A stretch of 64,000 bases of DNA from assembly GCF_010093535.1 (NCBI RefSeq), contig NW_022985191.1:579646-643645 (forward strand), written 5' to 3'. The translations under genes were made by a program, and so were the position numbers. Position 1 is the first letter of the stretch. The number at the start of each line of letters is the position of its first letter. Below the pieces are notes generated by a model that saw only the letters and a list, made by a program, of their open reading frames with translations, searched no databases and was not told the DNA's origin. Source of the stretch: Lindgomyces ingoldianus (lineage: Eukaryota; Ascomycota; Dothideomycetes; Pleosporales; Lindgomycetaceae). Shown here piece after piece: positions 22,528 to 34,328 of this stretch.

Positions 22528-25500
22528 GTACCCCCCCCCTTATTAGGAAGGGAATCCTTTACATTAGTAGTTCTAGCATTAGGTTGTCTTTATTAGAGTA
22601 CAGGTTTAGTTTAGATAGGTATTAGGTGTAGAATTAGGTTACTGTAGAGTTCTTTTACAAAGCTTCTGCAAGTTCTTATAACAGTTTATTATATCTAGTT
22701 TATTTTATAAAGTATTTATAGATATGTTTTTTTTTATTAAACTAGATCTATTTAATGTCTTTTATAACATATTCTAGTTTATTATTTATAATAATAAGTT
22801 TAAGTAGCAGGTTTAGCTGTTTAGGTAGATAGTTAGATTTAGAGGCTACTTAGCGCAGCAATAATACGTAGAACATAAGGTGTATCTTTATGCTGTTAGG
22901 TAGGATTAATTAGTAAGTGTACAATAAGACTATATAGGCTACTATAAAGGGGCTAAAGTTCTTCTAATTAAGTTTCTTTAATTATTAGTTTATTTAGATA
23001 TTTCTAGTGTCTAGCTAGACCTTCTTGCTAGCTGCATACGCAGGGGTAGAGGTTTAGGATTAGTTTACGTACTCTTGTTAAAAAGCTTAAGCCTATGTAA
23101 GCTTTTTATAAATATATTTAAATATATTTTAGATTTTATTAATAAGTCTATTTATGTTTATTACTTATACAGATTAATAAGTTAGTTAGGAGGTATTTAT
23201 AAGTAGTTTAAATCTTATTTAGGGGTAGTATCTATAGTTTACTAAGAACAGGGATACTTATGTTAATTTAGATGTTATGTTATTAGCTTTAAACTATGCT
23301 GTAGCTAACTATTTTACCTAGTTATCTTACTAGTAGTTTATGTACACTTATAGGACTTATTTTATTACAGTGTTTATGTTTTTAGTCTAGCTGTTAGTCT
23401 CTAGGTAAAAAGCTGTAGATAAATAGAGAATAATTTAGAGCTATTTATAGAGTTTGTCCTAGAAGGCTAAGACAAACTGTGTACCTCTGTCTAATATAAT
23501 TGTGTTAGGCAGGCTATAGTAAACTTATACATATTAGTAGAATAACTAGGCTATATTAGAGGCAGTTATAAAGGAACATAGTATTAAGTGTTAATACTTA
23601 GTTAAGTAATTAATAACTACTATAATATTTATATACTCTTTAGATAGAAGTAGGTTTATAATAAAATTAATTAATATGTCTTTTTAAGCTTGTTTAAGGA
23701 TTAGAAGTAGTTTAAGTAGGCTATTATACTTTTCTTAAGAGGCCTTTACTTTACAGCAAGTATAGCAACATAATATGTATTAGCATACAGTATAGAACAT
23801 GCGGGGCTAGTAGTACTCTCTCTATAGTAGGTTAAGAGTCTTTCCTCTGCCTAGGTGTCCTCTAATAGGCAAGTTGTGTATAATTTAGAGTAGTTTAATT
23901 CTTAGTTTATTAAAATTAAAGATTATAAGTTAGTTATAGTAATATAGCTTACTATTTTAGTTTTTATAGTTAGCTAGTGTTACCTTCTTTAACTAACTAG
24001 CGCTGTTTTAAAGTAGGTCTAAAGTTTCTTAGATAAATTTATTATTTAGATACTTATTAGTAATAATCTAATTAATTATTTAATCTATTTTATTTAGGTT
24101 AAGGTCTAAAAATAGCTTAAGTTAGAGTAGAGTTTAGTGTTAAGCTTTTTACACTTTTTTTTAAGTAAGAATATTTTAGGATCACCTTATAAAGGCATCT
24201 AGTTTCCCTCTGTCTTAACTAGGATAATAAGTAATCTTAAAATTAAAATAGAACAGGTATTTAAACTAATAGGCTTATTAGTAGCTAAGTTATTTTATAG
24301 TTATAAAGTACTATAAGTTCTTATAGTTAGATAGAACCTGTATTAAATGCGCTGCACCTTTTAGTTTAGGTTGCTATTATTTAAAGTAGTGTACTATAGT
24401 AAGTAATTCTTTATTATAAATTTTATAATTGCTTTCTACAGAACTTATTCTTTTTAAAAAGTATGTAATAAGCTTAATAGTCCTGTCTAGCTTAGTCTAG
24501 AAAAGAACTCCTACTACTATGTAGTCTAAGGCATTAGCTTCTACAAGTATTAGTAGTTTAGAGTTAAAGTAGTAGAGTATTAAGGCTTTAGTAAAGGCTT
24601 TCTTTAGCTAGTTAAAGAACTATTAGTAATTTAAGTTAAAGTTAAATTAAACCTCTTTCTTAGTAAGTGTAATTATAAGGCTTACTAGCTGTAAAAAGTT
24701 ATTAATAAATTATTAGTAGAAGTTAGTAAATTTTATAAAAGCTTAAACATCCTTTATATTCTTTAGGTATTACTAATCTAGCACAGTCTAAACCTTAATA
24801 GGGTCTATTTAGATGCTATCTGTAGAGATTACATATCCTAAATACATAACCTTTAATTAGTAAAACTTGCATTTGTCTATATTAAGTTGCAGACCTACTT
24901 TTTCTATAGCCTTTAGCACTAGGCGTACATGCTGTTTGTGCTTTAAAAGGCTATCACTGTAGATTAGAATATTATTAATATACGCAGTGTAGAACATGTC
25001 TAGGTAGGGTTAAAGTAAGTTGTTTATAAAATGTTAAAAAGTACTAGGCGTGTTAGCTAAGCTAAAGGGCATTACTAGGTACTTAAATAGTTTATATTAG
25101 GTCTAAAACGCTATTAGCTACTTATTACCCTTTACTATTCTTAGCTTATTAAAGGCAGCAATAATATCTAACTTTATAAAATACTTTGCTTTACTTAGTT
25201 AGCTTAGAGTTTCCTGTAAAAAAGAAATTAAGTATTAGTTTTTAATAGTAACAGTGTTTAGTTCTTAGTAGTTAACATAGAATTAAAGCCTACCTCTAGG
25301 TTTCTTTATAAATAGTATAAGTAATGCTACTAGTAAGAAGCTAGCTTAAATAAACTTTTTCTTTAAGTTCTTGTTAAAGTATTTTTAAAGCACTTTTAAT
25401 TTATTTAGCAACATCTTATATAGTAGCTTATAACTAGGTTATTTGCTAGGCTTAAAAGTTATCTAGTAATTATATAGATGTTATATTAAAAGCTTATTAA

Positions 25501-27555
25501 ACTTGTCTTAAAAAAAACATGTAATAAGTTATAGTAGTCTTAAGAGACTATTATTTTTAGGTTAGTGTGTTTTTAGGGAGCTAAAGCTTAGTCTATATTA
25601 GAAATTATAACTGCGTAGATTTTATAATCTAGTTGTTAAGCTAGAGTTATAAATAGAGTAGGTTCTATATAGCAGATGTCTATCTGCTGTTTAAGTCCTA
25701 GTTTATGTCTAAATTAAGTAGGTAAAAGTTTCTTAAAGGCTTTTTTTTTTTTAAGTTTAAGCAGTTGTTAAATTATTTTATGTAGCTTATTTTAGTAAAA
25801 GGCCTAGCTTATTAGCCTTACTTAAGTAGTTCTTCTCTAAGTTATTAAAAAGTAGGTTTAGAAACCTTCTATATTAAGTGCTATTTAGGTGTTGTTTAAG
25901 TGTAAGCATAAGCATATATCTTAGCATTAAAAAAAGTTAAAGTTTAAAACTTACTCTTAGTAATTAAAGGCAACCTTGTGCTAATACAGCTATAGTTGTT
26001 CTAGAATTAGGTTATAACATCTTATGTTTGTTACATAGAGCTTAATCTGCTCCTTATAGTGTTAGTAGGTAATTATAATAGTTATAGTACAAAAGATAAA
26101 ACTTTTTTTAAGTTGTTTTTTATTAAATCTAGTTAGGTAAATTATTTAGGTAAGTAGTGTTAATTAAAGATTTAGTTTACGCGCTAGTTCTTTATTAATG
26201 TAACCTATGCTGTTTGCTTCTAAGTTAATAAGAGCTTATATTAAAGCTAATATAGTTTTTTATTATAAATATATAAAAATATTAACTTAGTACTTCTAGT
26301 TATTAGTAGGGGACTTAGCCTATAAGTTAGTAGAGATCTAGTGTTAAATTAGTCCTAGGGGGCAACTTAGCCCTAGGACAAGCCTTTTTGTAGGCTTCTA
26401 CTGCTATGGCTGCAGCTATGTTAAGAGTAGTAAGGGGGATTAGAGCTTAAATACAAGTTAAAGCCTTTATAGAAATAAAATTAAAATAGTAAAAATCTTT
26501 AATAAGTGCTAGCAGCGCTACTTATATAGACTTAAGGAAGAAGAATAGAGCAGTTTTAGGAGATATAACTATGCTTACTACACTTAAAGCATTAACTTTT
26601 TTTTTTATAATTTTTATACTTTTTAGAACTAACTAGAGCATAATTTAAATTAATTTTTATTATGTTAGGGTCCTTATTTATAACTGCGCTAGTTTAGGGG
26701 CGTATTAGGGCTTATATAGAGAGGAACCTTATGTTATTATTGTAGGTAGTAATTAGGTTTGCATACGCGTTAAAGTTGTTTAAAAGGGGTTCTCCTACTA
26801 TAGCACGTTGCAGTTTAGTTAAAAGGGAGTTATGTAAGGCTATAATTAGACCTATCTTATTTAGGCCTATATTAGATGCAAGTTAGCAGAACTTAGTAAA
26901 GTGTAAAGTAAAGCTTTTTTTTTTTTATTATAAAGTGTTTAGGCAACTTAGGGCTGTTAACTCTTTGTTTAAGTCTCTATAAGTTACTTATAAAAACGCT
27001 ATAAATTAATCTAGGTTAATAATATCCTTATTTATTAGTAAGTTAATTAAGGCTATTATATTATAGTTAAGTTAAAAGTAGGCATATAGTAACTAGGAGT
27101 GTTTAAAGAGGAATTAGTCTGCGTTTTCTTTAAGTTTGTATTAAAGCTTATGTAGGAAGGAAAGTAGGTCTTTTTGTTTTCTATTAAATAGCAGAGGATT
27201 AAGGAGTTAGTTAGATTTTATTACTAGGTTAAAAAAGTTATAAGTTGTAGGCAGCGTTAGGCAGGAGGGAGTTAAGCTATCTTTAGACTTCTAGGTAAGC
27301 TTTAAGGCTAGTAAGTTCTTAGTTCCTACTACTATAATAAAAGTTAAGGCAGAAATAGACTGCTTAATAATGTAAAGCTGTTCTTTAAAGTCTTTTTAAA
27401 AAGCTTTAAAGCTTACAACATAGTAGCTTTCTTATAAAGTAAGTGCTTTTTAGAAGGCTTTTTAGCTTACTTTAATAGCTTAGAGTTGTGCAAGTACTAA
27501 GCTTATTAGATTAGATTTAGAGGCTATTCTTAGCTAAGGTTTTAACATAATGTAA

Positions 27556-27873
27556 TGTTATAATTATGCATAAGTAAGGTTATAGAGCTTTATAGAGGTC
27601 TAGTTTAATTACTACATAAGGTATTATAGTAGGTACAAGACATTGTGTAAGAAATAAGAAGGTTTAAAAGGAAATTAGTAATTAAATACTTAGCTTAAAA
27701 GTCTAAGCGCTTTAGGTATAAATTAAGCCTGTTTTAGGTTTAGTTAGTGTTAAGGTAGTTTATGCTTAAGTTTATGTCTGTGTTGTGTTGTGTTTATGTC
27801 AGACGTGCACTAATAATACTCTAGTACGCGTCTAATACAGTTATGTCTGGGATCCGGGGAGGATACCGTGACA
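27556..27873 (-). repeat. Element B right LTR (318 bp)
   Basis: TGTTATAATTATGC to GATACCGTGACA. The outer right end keeps GGGATCCGGGGAGG where the left copy has AGGATCTAGAGAGG. Confidence 0.93.
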
Positions 27874-30800
27874 CTATTATTATTATAGTCTAGGGCTGTT
27901 TAGGTGCTGTAATTAGCTAAAGTTGTCTATATAGTTTATGTCTTTAGGGGTTGTTCTTATTGCACAGGTTGCACTCCTGTAGTACCTTAGTGCACAAGTG
28001 TTTTAGTTATAAGATGTTTTTAAAAATTACTTCTTTTATTTTCTTCTAAAGTAATCCTATTTTAGGGTGCCTAAACATTAGGGTCTTATAATATTCTTTA
28101 ATAAGGTTTTTTTATCTGTGTTTAGTAATTATTAGAGAATAGATTAGTCCTTCTAGTTCTAGCCTATTATATACTAGACCTTAGTTAGTTTCCTTAAAGA
28201 TTGTAAATTCCTCTATGTCTTTTTTTAATTTATTAAAATAGTTAGAACGTCTACTAAGAACATCTGCTTATTAATTGCTGCTTTTAGGGACGTGCTTAAT
28301 AATAAAGTTAAACTGTGCTAACTCTATTACCTACTATACATGCATTAGAGAGAGTTTCTTTGTTGTTAGAAAGGTTACTAGATTAGCATAGTTAGTATAA
28401 ATAGTAAACTATTATCTAAGTTTTTATAATTTAACTTTTTAATTTCTGCAGGTGTTAACTATAGCCTTAAGCTCTTTATCTAGTATAGTATATTTTTGTT
28501 TTGCAGGGGCAAACTTTGCTAAATAGTATGCTACTAGGTGCTAATAGCTGTTCTTCTGTTTTTGTAGAAGGGCTGCTCTTTTAGCTTGTTTTAAGGCGTT
28601 AGTGTGTACCTTAGTTTTAAGAGTTAAGTTGTACATTCTAAAGACTAAATAGCTAGTAATAATCTTTTTTAATTTCTTAAAAGATTAGTCTATTTTAGTT
28701 ATCTACTAAAACTTATGTAATGCTTTTTCTTTTATTATAGTGTTAGTAAGTAGAAGTGCTATTTTAAAGTAGTCCTTAATTATTCTTTATACATAGCCTG
28801 TTAACCTAAGGAATCCCCTAATTTTAGTAACAGATTTAGGTACAGGCTATTTAAGTACTTTAGTTACTTTCTTTAAGTCTATTTTTATCTAGTCTTAGTT
28901 TATAATAAACCCTAAATATTTAGTTTTTTGTATGTTAAATTTACATTTTTTTAGTTAAAGGTGTAAGCTGTATTGCCTAAAGCGTTCTAACACAAGTTTT
29001 ACCTTTAATACATAGTTGTTGCAGCTTTCTTTAGTGTATATTAGTATATTGTTAAGGTATACTAGTACAAATATGTTAAAGTAAGGGTTTAGAGCTGTGT
29101 TAATAACTCTCTAGAAGGTTACAGGTGCGTTAGTAAGCTTAAAGGGTATAACAAGTAATTTATATAGTTCTCTAGGAGTTCTAAAGGCTGTTATTTATTT
29201 ATGTTCTTATTTAATTCTTATTTTATTAAATCTGTCTTAGACATTAAACTTAGTAAAATGTTTAGTTCCTTTTAGTTAGTTTATAATATTTTAGATTATT
29301 AGAAGAGAGTATTAATTCTATATAGTGTTATTATTTAGAGTTTAGTAGTTCTAACATACTCTTACTTTACTATTTTTCTTTTTTATAAAGACTACTGCTA
29401 ATGCTACTAGGCTGTTACTTTTACAGATATGTCCTTGTAATAGCATCCTGTCTACATACTCTTGCAGTGCGTCTTTCTAGGCTTTAGTTAATAGTTAGAG
29501 TTTGTAAGCTTTTAGCTAAGGTTCTAGTTTAAAGTTTATAGCATAGTTTTATAGCTAGTGCAGGGGTAATTTTCTTAGGTCTTCTAGAGTTTTAAACATG
29601 TTTTTATACTCTTTATACTCTTCTAGTAAGTTTTCTGTTTTGTGGGTAATTTTATAAACTTCTACTTAGTTAAGGTCTTATTCTTTTTAGAATTTTTTAA
29701 AGAACATTTTTTTTAGTTTCTTCTTTATTAAATAGACTGCTTAGGCTTTTAGTTCTTAGTAAGAAAACTTTTTTAGTTTTTTTTTTTTAGAGAAATATCT
29801 GCTTCCTTTCTTTACTTATTAGTAGAAGGTGTATAAATTATTATAGTAAGCTAACTATGTTATTTTAGCGTAGTCTTATTTTATTACTAGAGTTATAGTT
29901 TACTAGTTAATTATTAAGTTATGTTTATAAAGCTAATTATATCTAAGTATTACTTAGTACTTCCCTTCTAGTAGTAGGATGTTAAAAGATATCTAATTAT
30001 TAGTTTCTTTAGTGTCTATAATAAGTTTATAAGTTTCTAGTTATATCTATCTTACTCTATATTTAATTAATAAAGCGTTTGCTAAAGTTACTTTAAAAGG
30101 TCTTTTTTTACTTTTAAAAGGTATTTCTTTTTAGTTAACTTATGTAGAGTTAATTACTGTAAAGGTGCAACTGCTGTTTATTAGCGCAAGGCCTATTTAT
30201 TCTTATTCTAGGCAGAAAAGGGTTATCTCTGTAGTTAGGCTTCTGCCTAATCCTTGTCCTACAGCAACAAGGGTGCAGAGTTTGTAGGGAACTTCTAGAT
30301 AGTCTATACTGTTGTCTTCTTCTACTTTAAAAGCTTTCTTTTAGTAGCTTTTAATTTAGTTAGATTATAATTTATATTTCTAATAGCCTTATATTATGCA
30401 TTTTATAACAGTGCAGTGTTAATCTTTTACTTTATAGTAATACAGCATTTAGTTATTTTGTTAATAAGCTCTTTACTAAAAGTAGTAGAATGCGCAGTTT
30501 ACTTAATTGTTACATTCTGTTTAGAGTTTTTGTTTATGCTTAGTTCTAATGTTATAGTAGGCGCACTAAGGCATTTTACAAGTTAATGCTATTCTAGAGA
30601 GTGTGTTGTCTATAAGCTTACTTGCCTAAATTCTGTATAGCTACTAGCTAGCTTTATGTTTAGTTAGCTAGTGTTTTAGGCAGTACTTATTAATGCATAG
30701 ATACTAGTTATAAGGGCAATTCTTAAGGTTATTCTAGACTAGTATTAGTTAGACCTGCGTCTATCTTAGGTACTTCTTTATTTATACAATTTATAAAGGG

Positions 30801-32578
30801 TAGCTTTAGTATGCACATTAGAACTTATTATGTCTTTTACTTTTATATAGAATGCAGTATCTGTTTTGTTAATAAATTTTTAGGTCTTTTTATATAATAG
30901 CTAATGCTAAAGGAGGTGTGTTAGCTCTCTAATTATAAGGTTTTAAAGTTATTAAAAGAGTGCATTACTAGTTAGGGCCTTTTTCTTTATTTAAAATCTT
31001 TTAGAACATTTTCTATTATTCCTTGTTATTTAGCACAGTGTAGTAGGTTTTAGTAATTTTCTTAATTATGCTGTAAGTGTTTGCATTGTTGTTAATGTGT
31101 ACTTTATACATTATTCTTCTGCAATTTTGTAGGTTATAGGTGTTACTGCATTTCTAGCAGTTACTATAGCTAAATTAGTATTATAGTTCTTAGGCAGAGA
31201 TTCTAGTTATTAGTTGTTCTAAAGAGAATAATTCTTTCCCTTTTTTTATATTTGCAACATATGTTGTTGCTTATGTGTAGCCTTACTATTCTTTATAAAT
31301 AGCTGCCTGTTCTAGTGCCTTAAATACATTATTATTATTCTAAACTTTAACCTTTTAGTATTCCTTTAGGCATTTATTAGATTTATAATTACTTCTGCAT
31401 TACTAGTAAAGGTTCTTATTTAGTCTATCTAGGATTTTAGATTCTATTAGACCCTATTCTATATATATTACTTTTATAGTTAGTTCTTTATCTTTATTCT
31501 TCTAGTTACTAGAGTCTAGGCACTCTCTTCTATAGTGTTCTACTTTTTTATAGTTAAGGCACGCTCTTTTTTTAAGCTATTTCTGTTATTTAGTACTTAG
31601 TAGCAGCCTATTACTTATTTAGAACTTGCTTTTTTTCTTAGTTAAGCTTTATATATGTTTAGTATAACTAAGATTTATTAGTTTACTATTAAACTTTTAA
31701 GTCTTTTTCTTTCTCTAGAATACTTTTAGTTTTTAGGGTGTTATGCTAGGGCGCTTTTTCTAAAGACGTTCTTAATGTTAATTATTATACATAGTTGCCC
31801 TTTTTATGTATTCTTTAAATTCCTTTAGTTTGCTGTAATGTATAAATTTATCTTTAATTATGTTAAATAGTCTGTTATAAAACATTTTTCTAACTACTAC
31901 TTTATTAGTCTATCTACTAATAGCTAATTGTTCTTAGAAGCGTGCTGCGTATAATTAGACAGTGCCTTTTTCTTATTATAGGGTGTCTATTCTGTTAACT
32001 GCTTTTTCCTTCTAATTAGCTTAGCTATAAATTATTATAAGAGCTTATTTAAAGGCATCTAAGCTTTAAAAAATTTCTTAAGTGTAAATAAAAAAATTTT
32101 TTTAGTTACTTTATGTTTTATCTAATTATCTGCGTGTAGTTAGAACTAGATAGCTAGGGGTTCTTCTAAGTAAAGTCTTATCTATAAGATTATTTCCTTA
32201 TCTATTTAAAAAGCGCCTTAGTTATACTATATATATAAGTAGCATTAAGTAAAAAATAGTTTAAAGTTCTTAGCTATGCTGTTAAATAATTTAAGTAAAG
32301 CTAAGCATAGTAACTTTTTTAACTTAATGCTAGTCTTTTTTTTAGCAGCATTATAGAGTTTAGCAACTTCTAGATAGAGGGCATAAAGTTATTAGACATG
32401 TAGTTATTATTAAAGCTAAGTCTTAAGTGCTTTAATTTCTTAATAAAAGTATTATATTTGTTACATGTATTTCTTCTTATTCCTAGACAGGGTTTCTCTA
32501 GTGCCAGCTGCACTAGTTCCTGTCATGCTAATATTAAGGGAGGTGTAAGGTGCTATACTTTTAGAGAGTAGTAATTAA

Positions 32579-33185
32579 TGTTATAATCTTTACTCTAGAG
32601 AAATAGTAATTTCTAGAGTACAACAGCCTATATAATGTTAGTAGAGAAGAGGGTAAGAACTTAGCTAGATTAGGTGTACAGTCTGTTAAGCAGAGTAAAG
32701 GATAGTTAGGGTTTAAAAAGTAAGCTGTAGTTTGTCCTTATAGCTATATAAGTAGCTAGGCGTTACTAGTTAGGTAGACAAGGGTTAGAGGTATATATGT
32801 TGCAAGATATATAAAGTAGCTTAATTCTCTTTAGAAAGGATTTAAGCTTTTTAGTTTATTATAAAAAATAAACTAAACATTAATTATAACTTCTAAACTA
32901 TAGTTAAGATTAAGACTATATACATAAGGTTTACATGCGTTTGCATGCATTGCATGCATTACATGCACTGCCTGCAACTGCCTGCAACGCCTGTATTGCC
33001 TGCAATGCTCTAGTCCCTATTGGACGGTGCATTCCGCTAAGCATTTATCTATAAGATGGCGCCATTCCTCTTCTGTTTAGTTATAAGGTCCGCTGATCGC
33101 GGGGTTAACCGTCTTCCATCCACTATGCTTGGGGCTGTGTGCAATAGCGAGCTGAGTCATTACGGTCTCTTTGTTGGCCGTAACA
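32579..33185 (-). repeat. Element A right LTR (607 bp; 5' LTR by orientation)
   Basis: Same length as its partner, from TGTTATAATC to GGCCGTAACA. Here it is the outer (right) part, about 33,010-33,185, that keeps unmutated C and G. Confidence 0.93.
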
Positions 33186-33655
33186 ACTATCTTAAGCAGG
33201 GAGAAGCAGCTAACATTTAGAGGCTGTAGGAGGTAGAAGCTATAAGCTAGCATGTAGAGACTAATAATCTTATTCTCTGTATAGTATTAGTTAAACTTAG
33301 GTGTTGCATAGCTGCTGTAGCTGTCTACTATAAGCAGGCAGTAGGCCCTAGTTATACGTGACGCAGTCTAATTGTTAAAGTGCTTAAGCTAGGACAGACT
33401 AAGCTAGTTAGTAGTCTAGCTGTTGTTGCTTACCGCGAGCGTCTAGTCGCTAGGGATATCGCGATACCAGCTAGCCTAGTGCAGCTTGCCTAGTAGGATG
33501 ATAAGCAGGGGGAGCACCTAGCTAGATATGTTAATGCACTTAATTATTATAACCTAGTTACAATTACCTAGCTAGATAGTAGTTACTTAACTAACTCTAT
33601 TAAAGCTTATAATAACCTTAAACATGCTACTAGTAATTTCTATTATAAATCTTAT

Positions 33656-33936
33656 TGTCCGTACGCAGCAGCAGCGTCGCGGCCTGGATACGAGCGATCA
33701 CGCACGAGCAGGATCACGTATCTATGTCACATGATGCTCGTGCGCGAACCTCCGTGCGCGAACATCTAGATATCCCCCTTTTCCTCTGTACAGAGGAAAG
33801 ACAAAGAGCAATAAAACTAGAAACATGTTGCCCTTACTTTACCTACCTTGTACGCTATGCACACTATACACTACTCTTACTCTTGCTACTTAAGTGCTTA
33901 TACTATAAGCAGCTAGCTGTTAGAGCCTATTTAACA
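33656..33936 (+). repeat. Element C 5' LTR (281 bp)
   Basis: TGTCCGTACGCAGCAGC to GCCTATTTAACA. Its first 120 bp is GC-rich and almost unmutated; a 98-codon open frame here is an accident of that. Confidence 0.93.
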
Positions 33937-33975
33937 CTAATTAGTAGTTAATTTAATTAACTATAAATTAGTAAA

Positions 33976-34099
33976 AGTAATAATAAAGTACTTATACTTT
34001 ATAAGGTACTTTGTTTTATTACTTATCTTTTAAAAAGAGTAATAATAAAGCACTTACACCTTATAAAGTACTTTATTTAGTTACTTATCTCTTAGAATA
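33976..34099 (+). repeat. Tandem 62-bp repeat, two copies, in copia leader
   Basis: Two adjacent units of AGTAATAATAAAG-type sequence with exact 62-bp spacing (33976 and 34038). They lie just downstream of the 5' LTR. Confidence 0.75.
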
Positions 34100-34328
34100 G
34101 CAGATTAATCCTTTACATTATATAGCAAGCTCTACTACTGTATAAAGTAAGAAGAAGATAGTGTAAGACACACACTAAAGCTACTAAAGCTGCATAACTT
34201 AGTAGCTAGATAATAGCACATTAATTCTTTACATTATATAGCAAGCTCTGCTACTGTACAAAGTAAGAAGGAGATAGTGTAAGGCGCACACTAAAGCTAT
34301 TAAAGCTGCACAACTTAGTAGCTAGATA
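34097..34328 (+). repeat. Tandem 116-bp repeat, two copies, in copia leader
   Basis: Units start at 34097 and 34213 (ATAGCAGATTAAT and ATAGCACATTAAT), and a third start at 34329 breaks off after a few bases. Differences between units are transitions. Confidence 0.85.

Larger units (their letters stand above)
22210..27873 (-). mobile_element. Ty3/gypsy LTR retrotransposon B, nested in A
   Basis: 318-bp LTRs lie at 22210-22527 and 27556-27873, with target duplication CTATT at 22205-22209 and 27874-27878. The element is 5,664 bp. Nine C at 22531-22539, next to the left LTR, are the polypurine tract of a minus-strand element. The reverse transcriptase is readable through stops near 24,700-25,300: LDIIAAFNKLR, LVMPFSLANTPSTFQ, and YINNILIYS where the family has YIDD. 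RNase H follows to the left (VESNYKIYNKELLTIV). The insertion lies inside A's integrase, so B came after A. It is non-autonomous now because of RIP. Confidence 0.93.
19875..33185 (-). mobile_element. Ty3/gypsy LTR retrotransposon A (interrupted by element B)
   Basis: 607-bp LTRs lie at 19875-20481 and 32579-33185, with a 5-bp target duplication ACTAT at 19870-19874 and 33186-33190. Without B the element is about 7.6 kb. It reads on the minus strand: the 5' LTR is the right copy, a Gag-like frame starts with ATG at 32526, and a purine run precedes the left LTR. Traces of Gag zinc knuckle (near 31,505-31,565), reverse transcriptase (YLNN in place of YLDD, near 29,050), RNase H and the integrase H2C2 finger (near 27,970) appear in that order, which is Ty3/gypsy order. 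All frames carry many RIP-type stops. Confidence 0.92.

Noticed and set aside
33655..33951. 98-codon open frame as a real gene
   Set aside because: It lies exactly within the 5' LTR of the copia element and is open only because that LTR edge escaped RIP.
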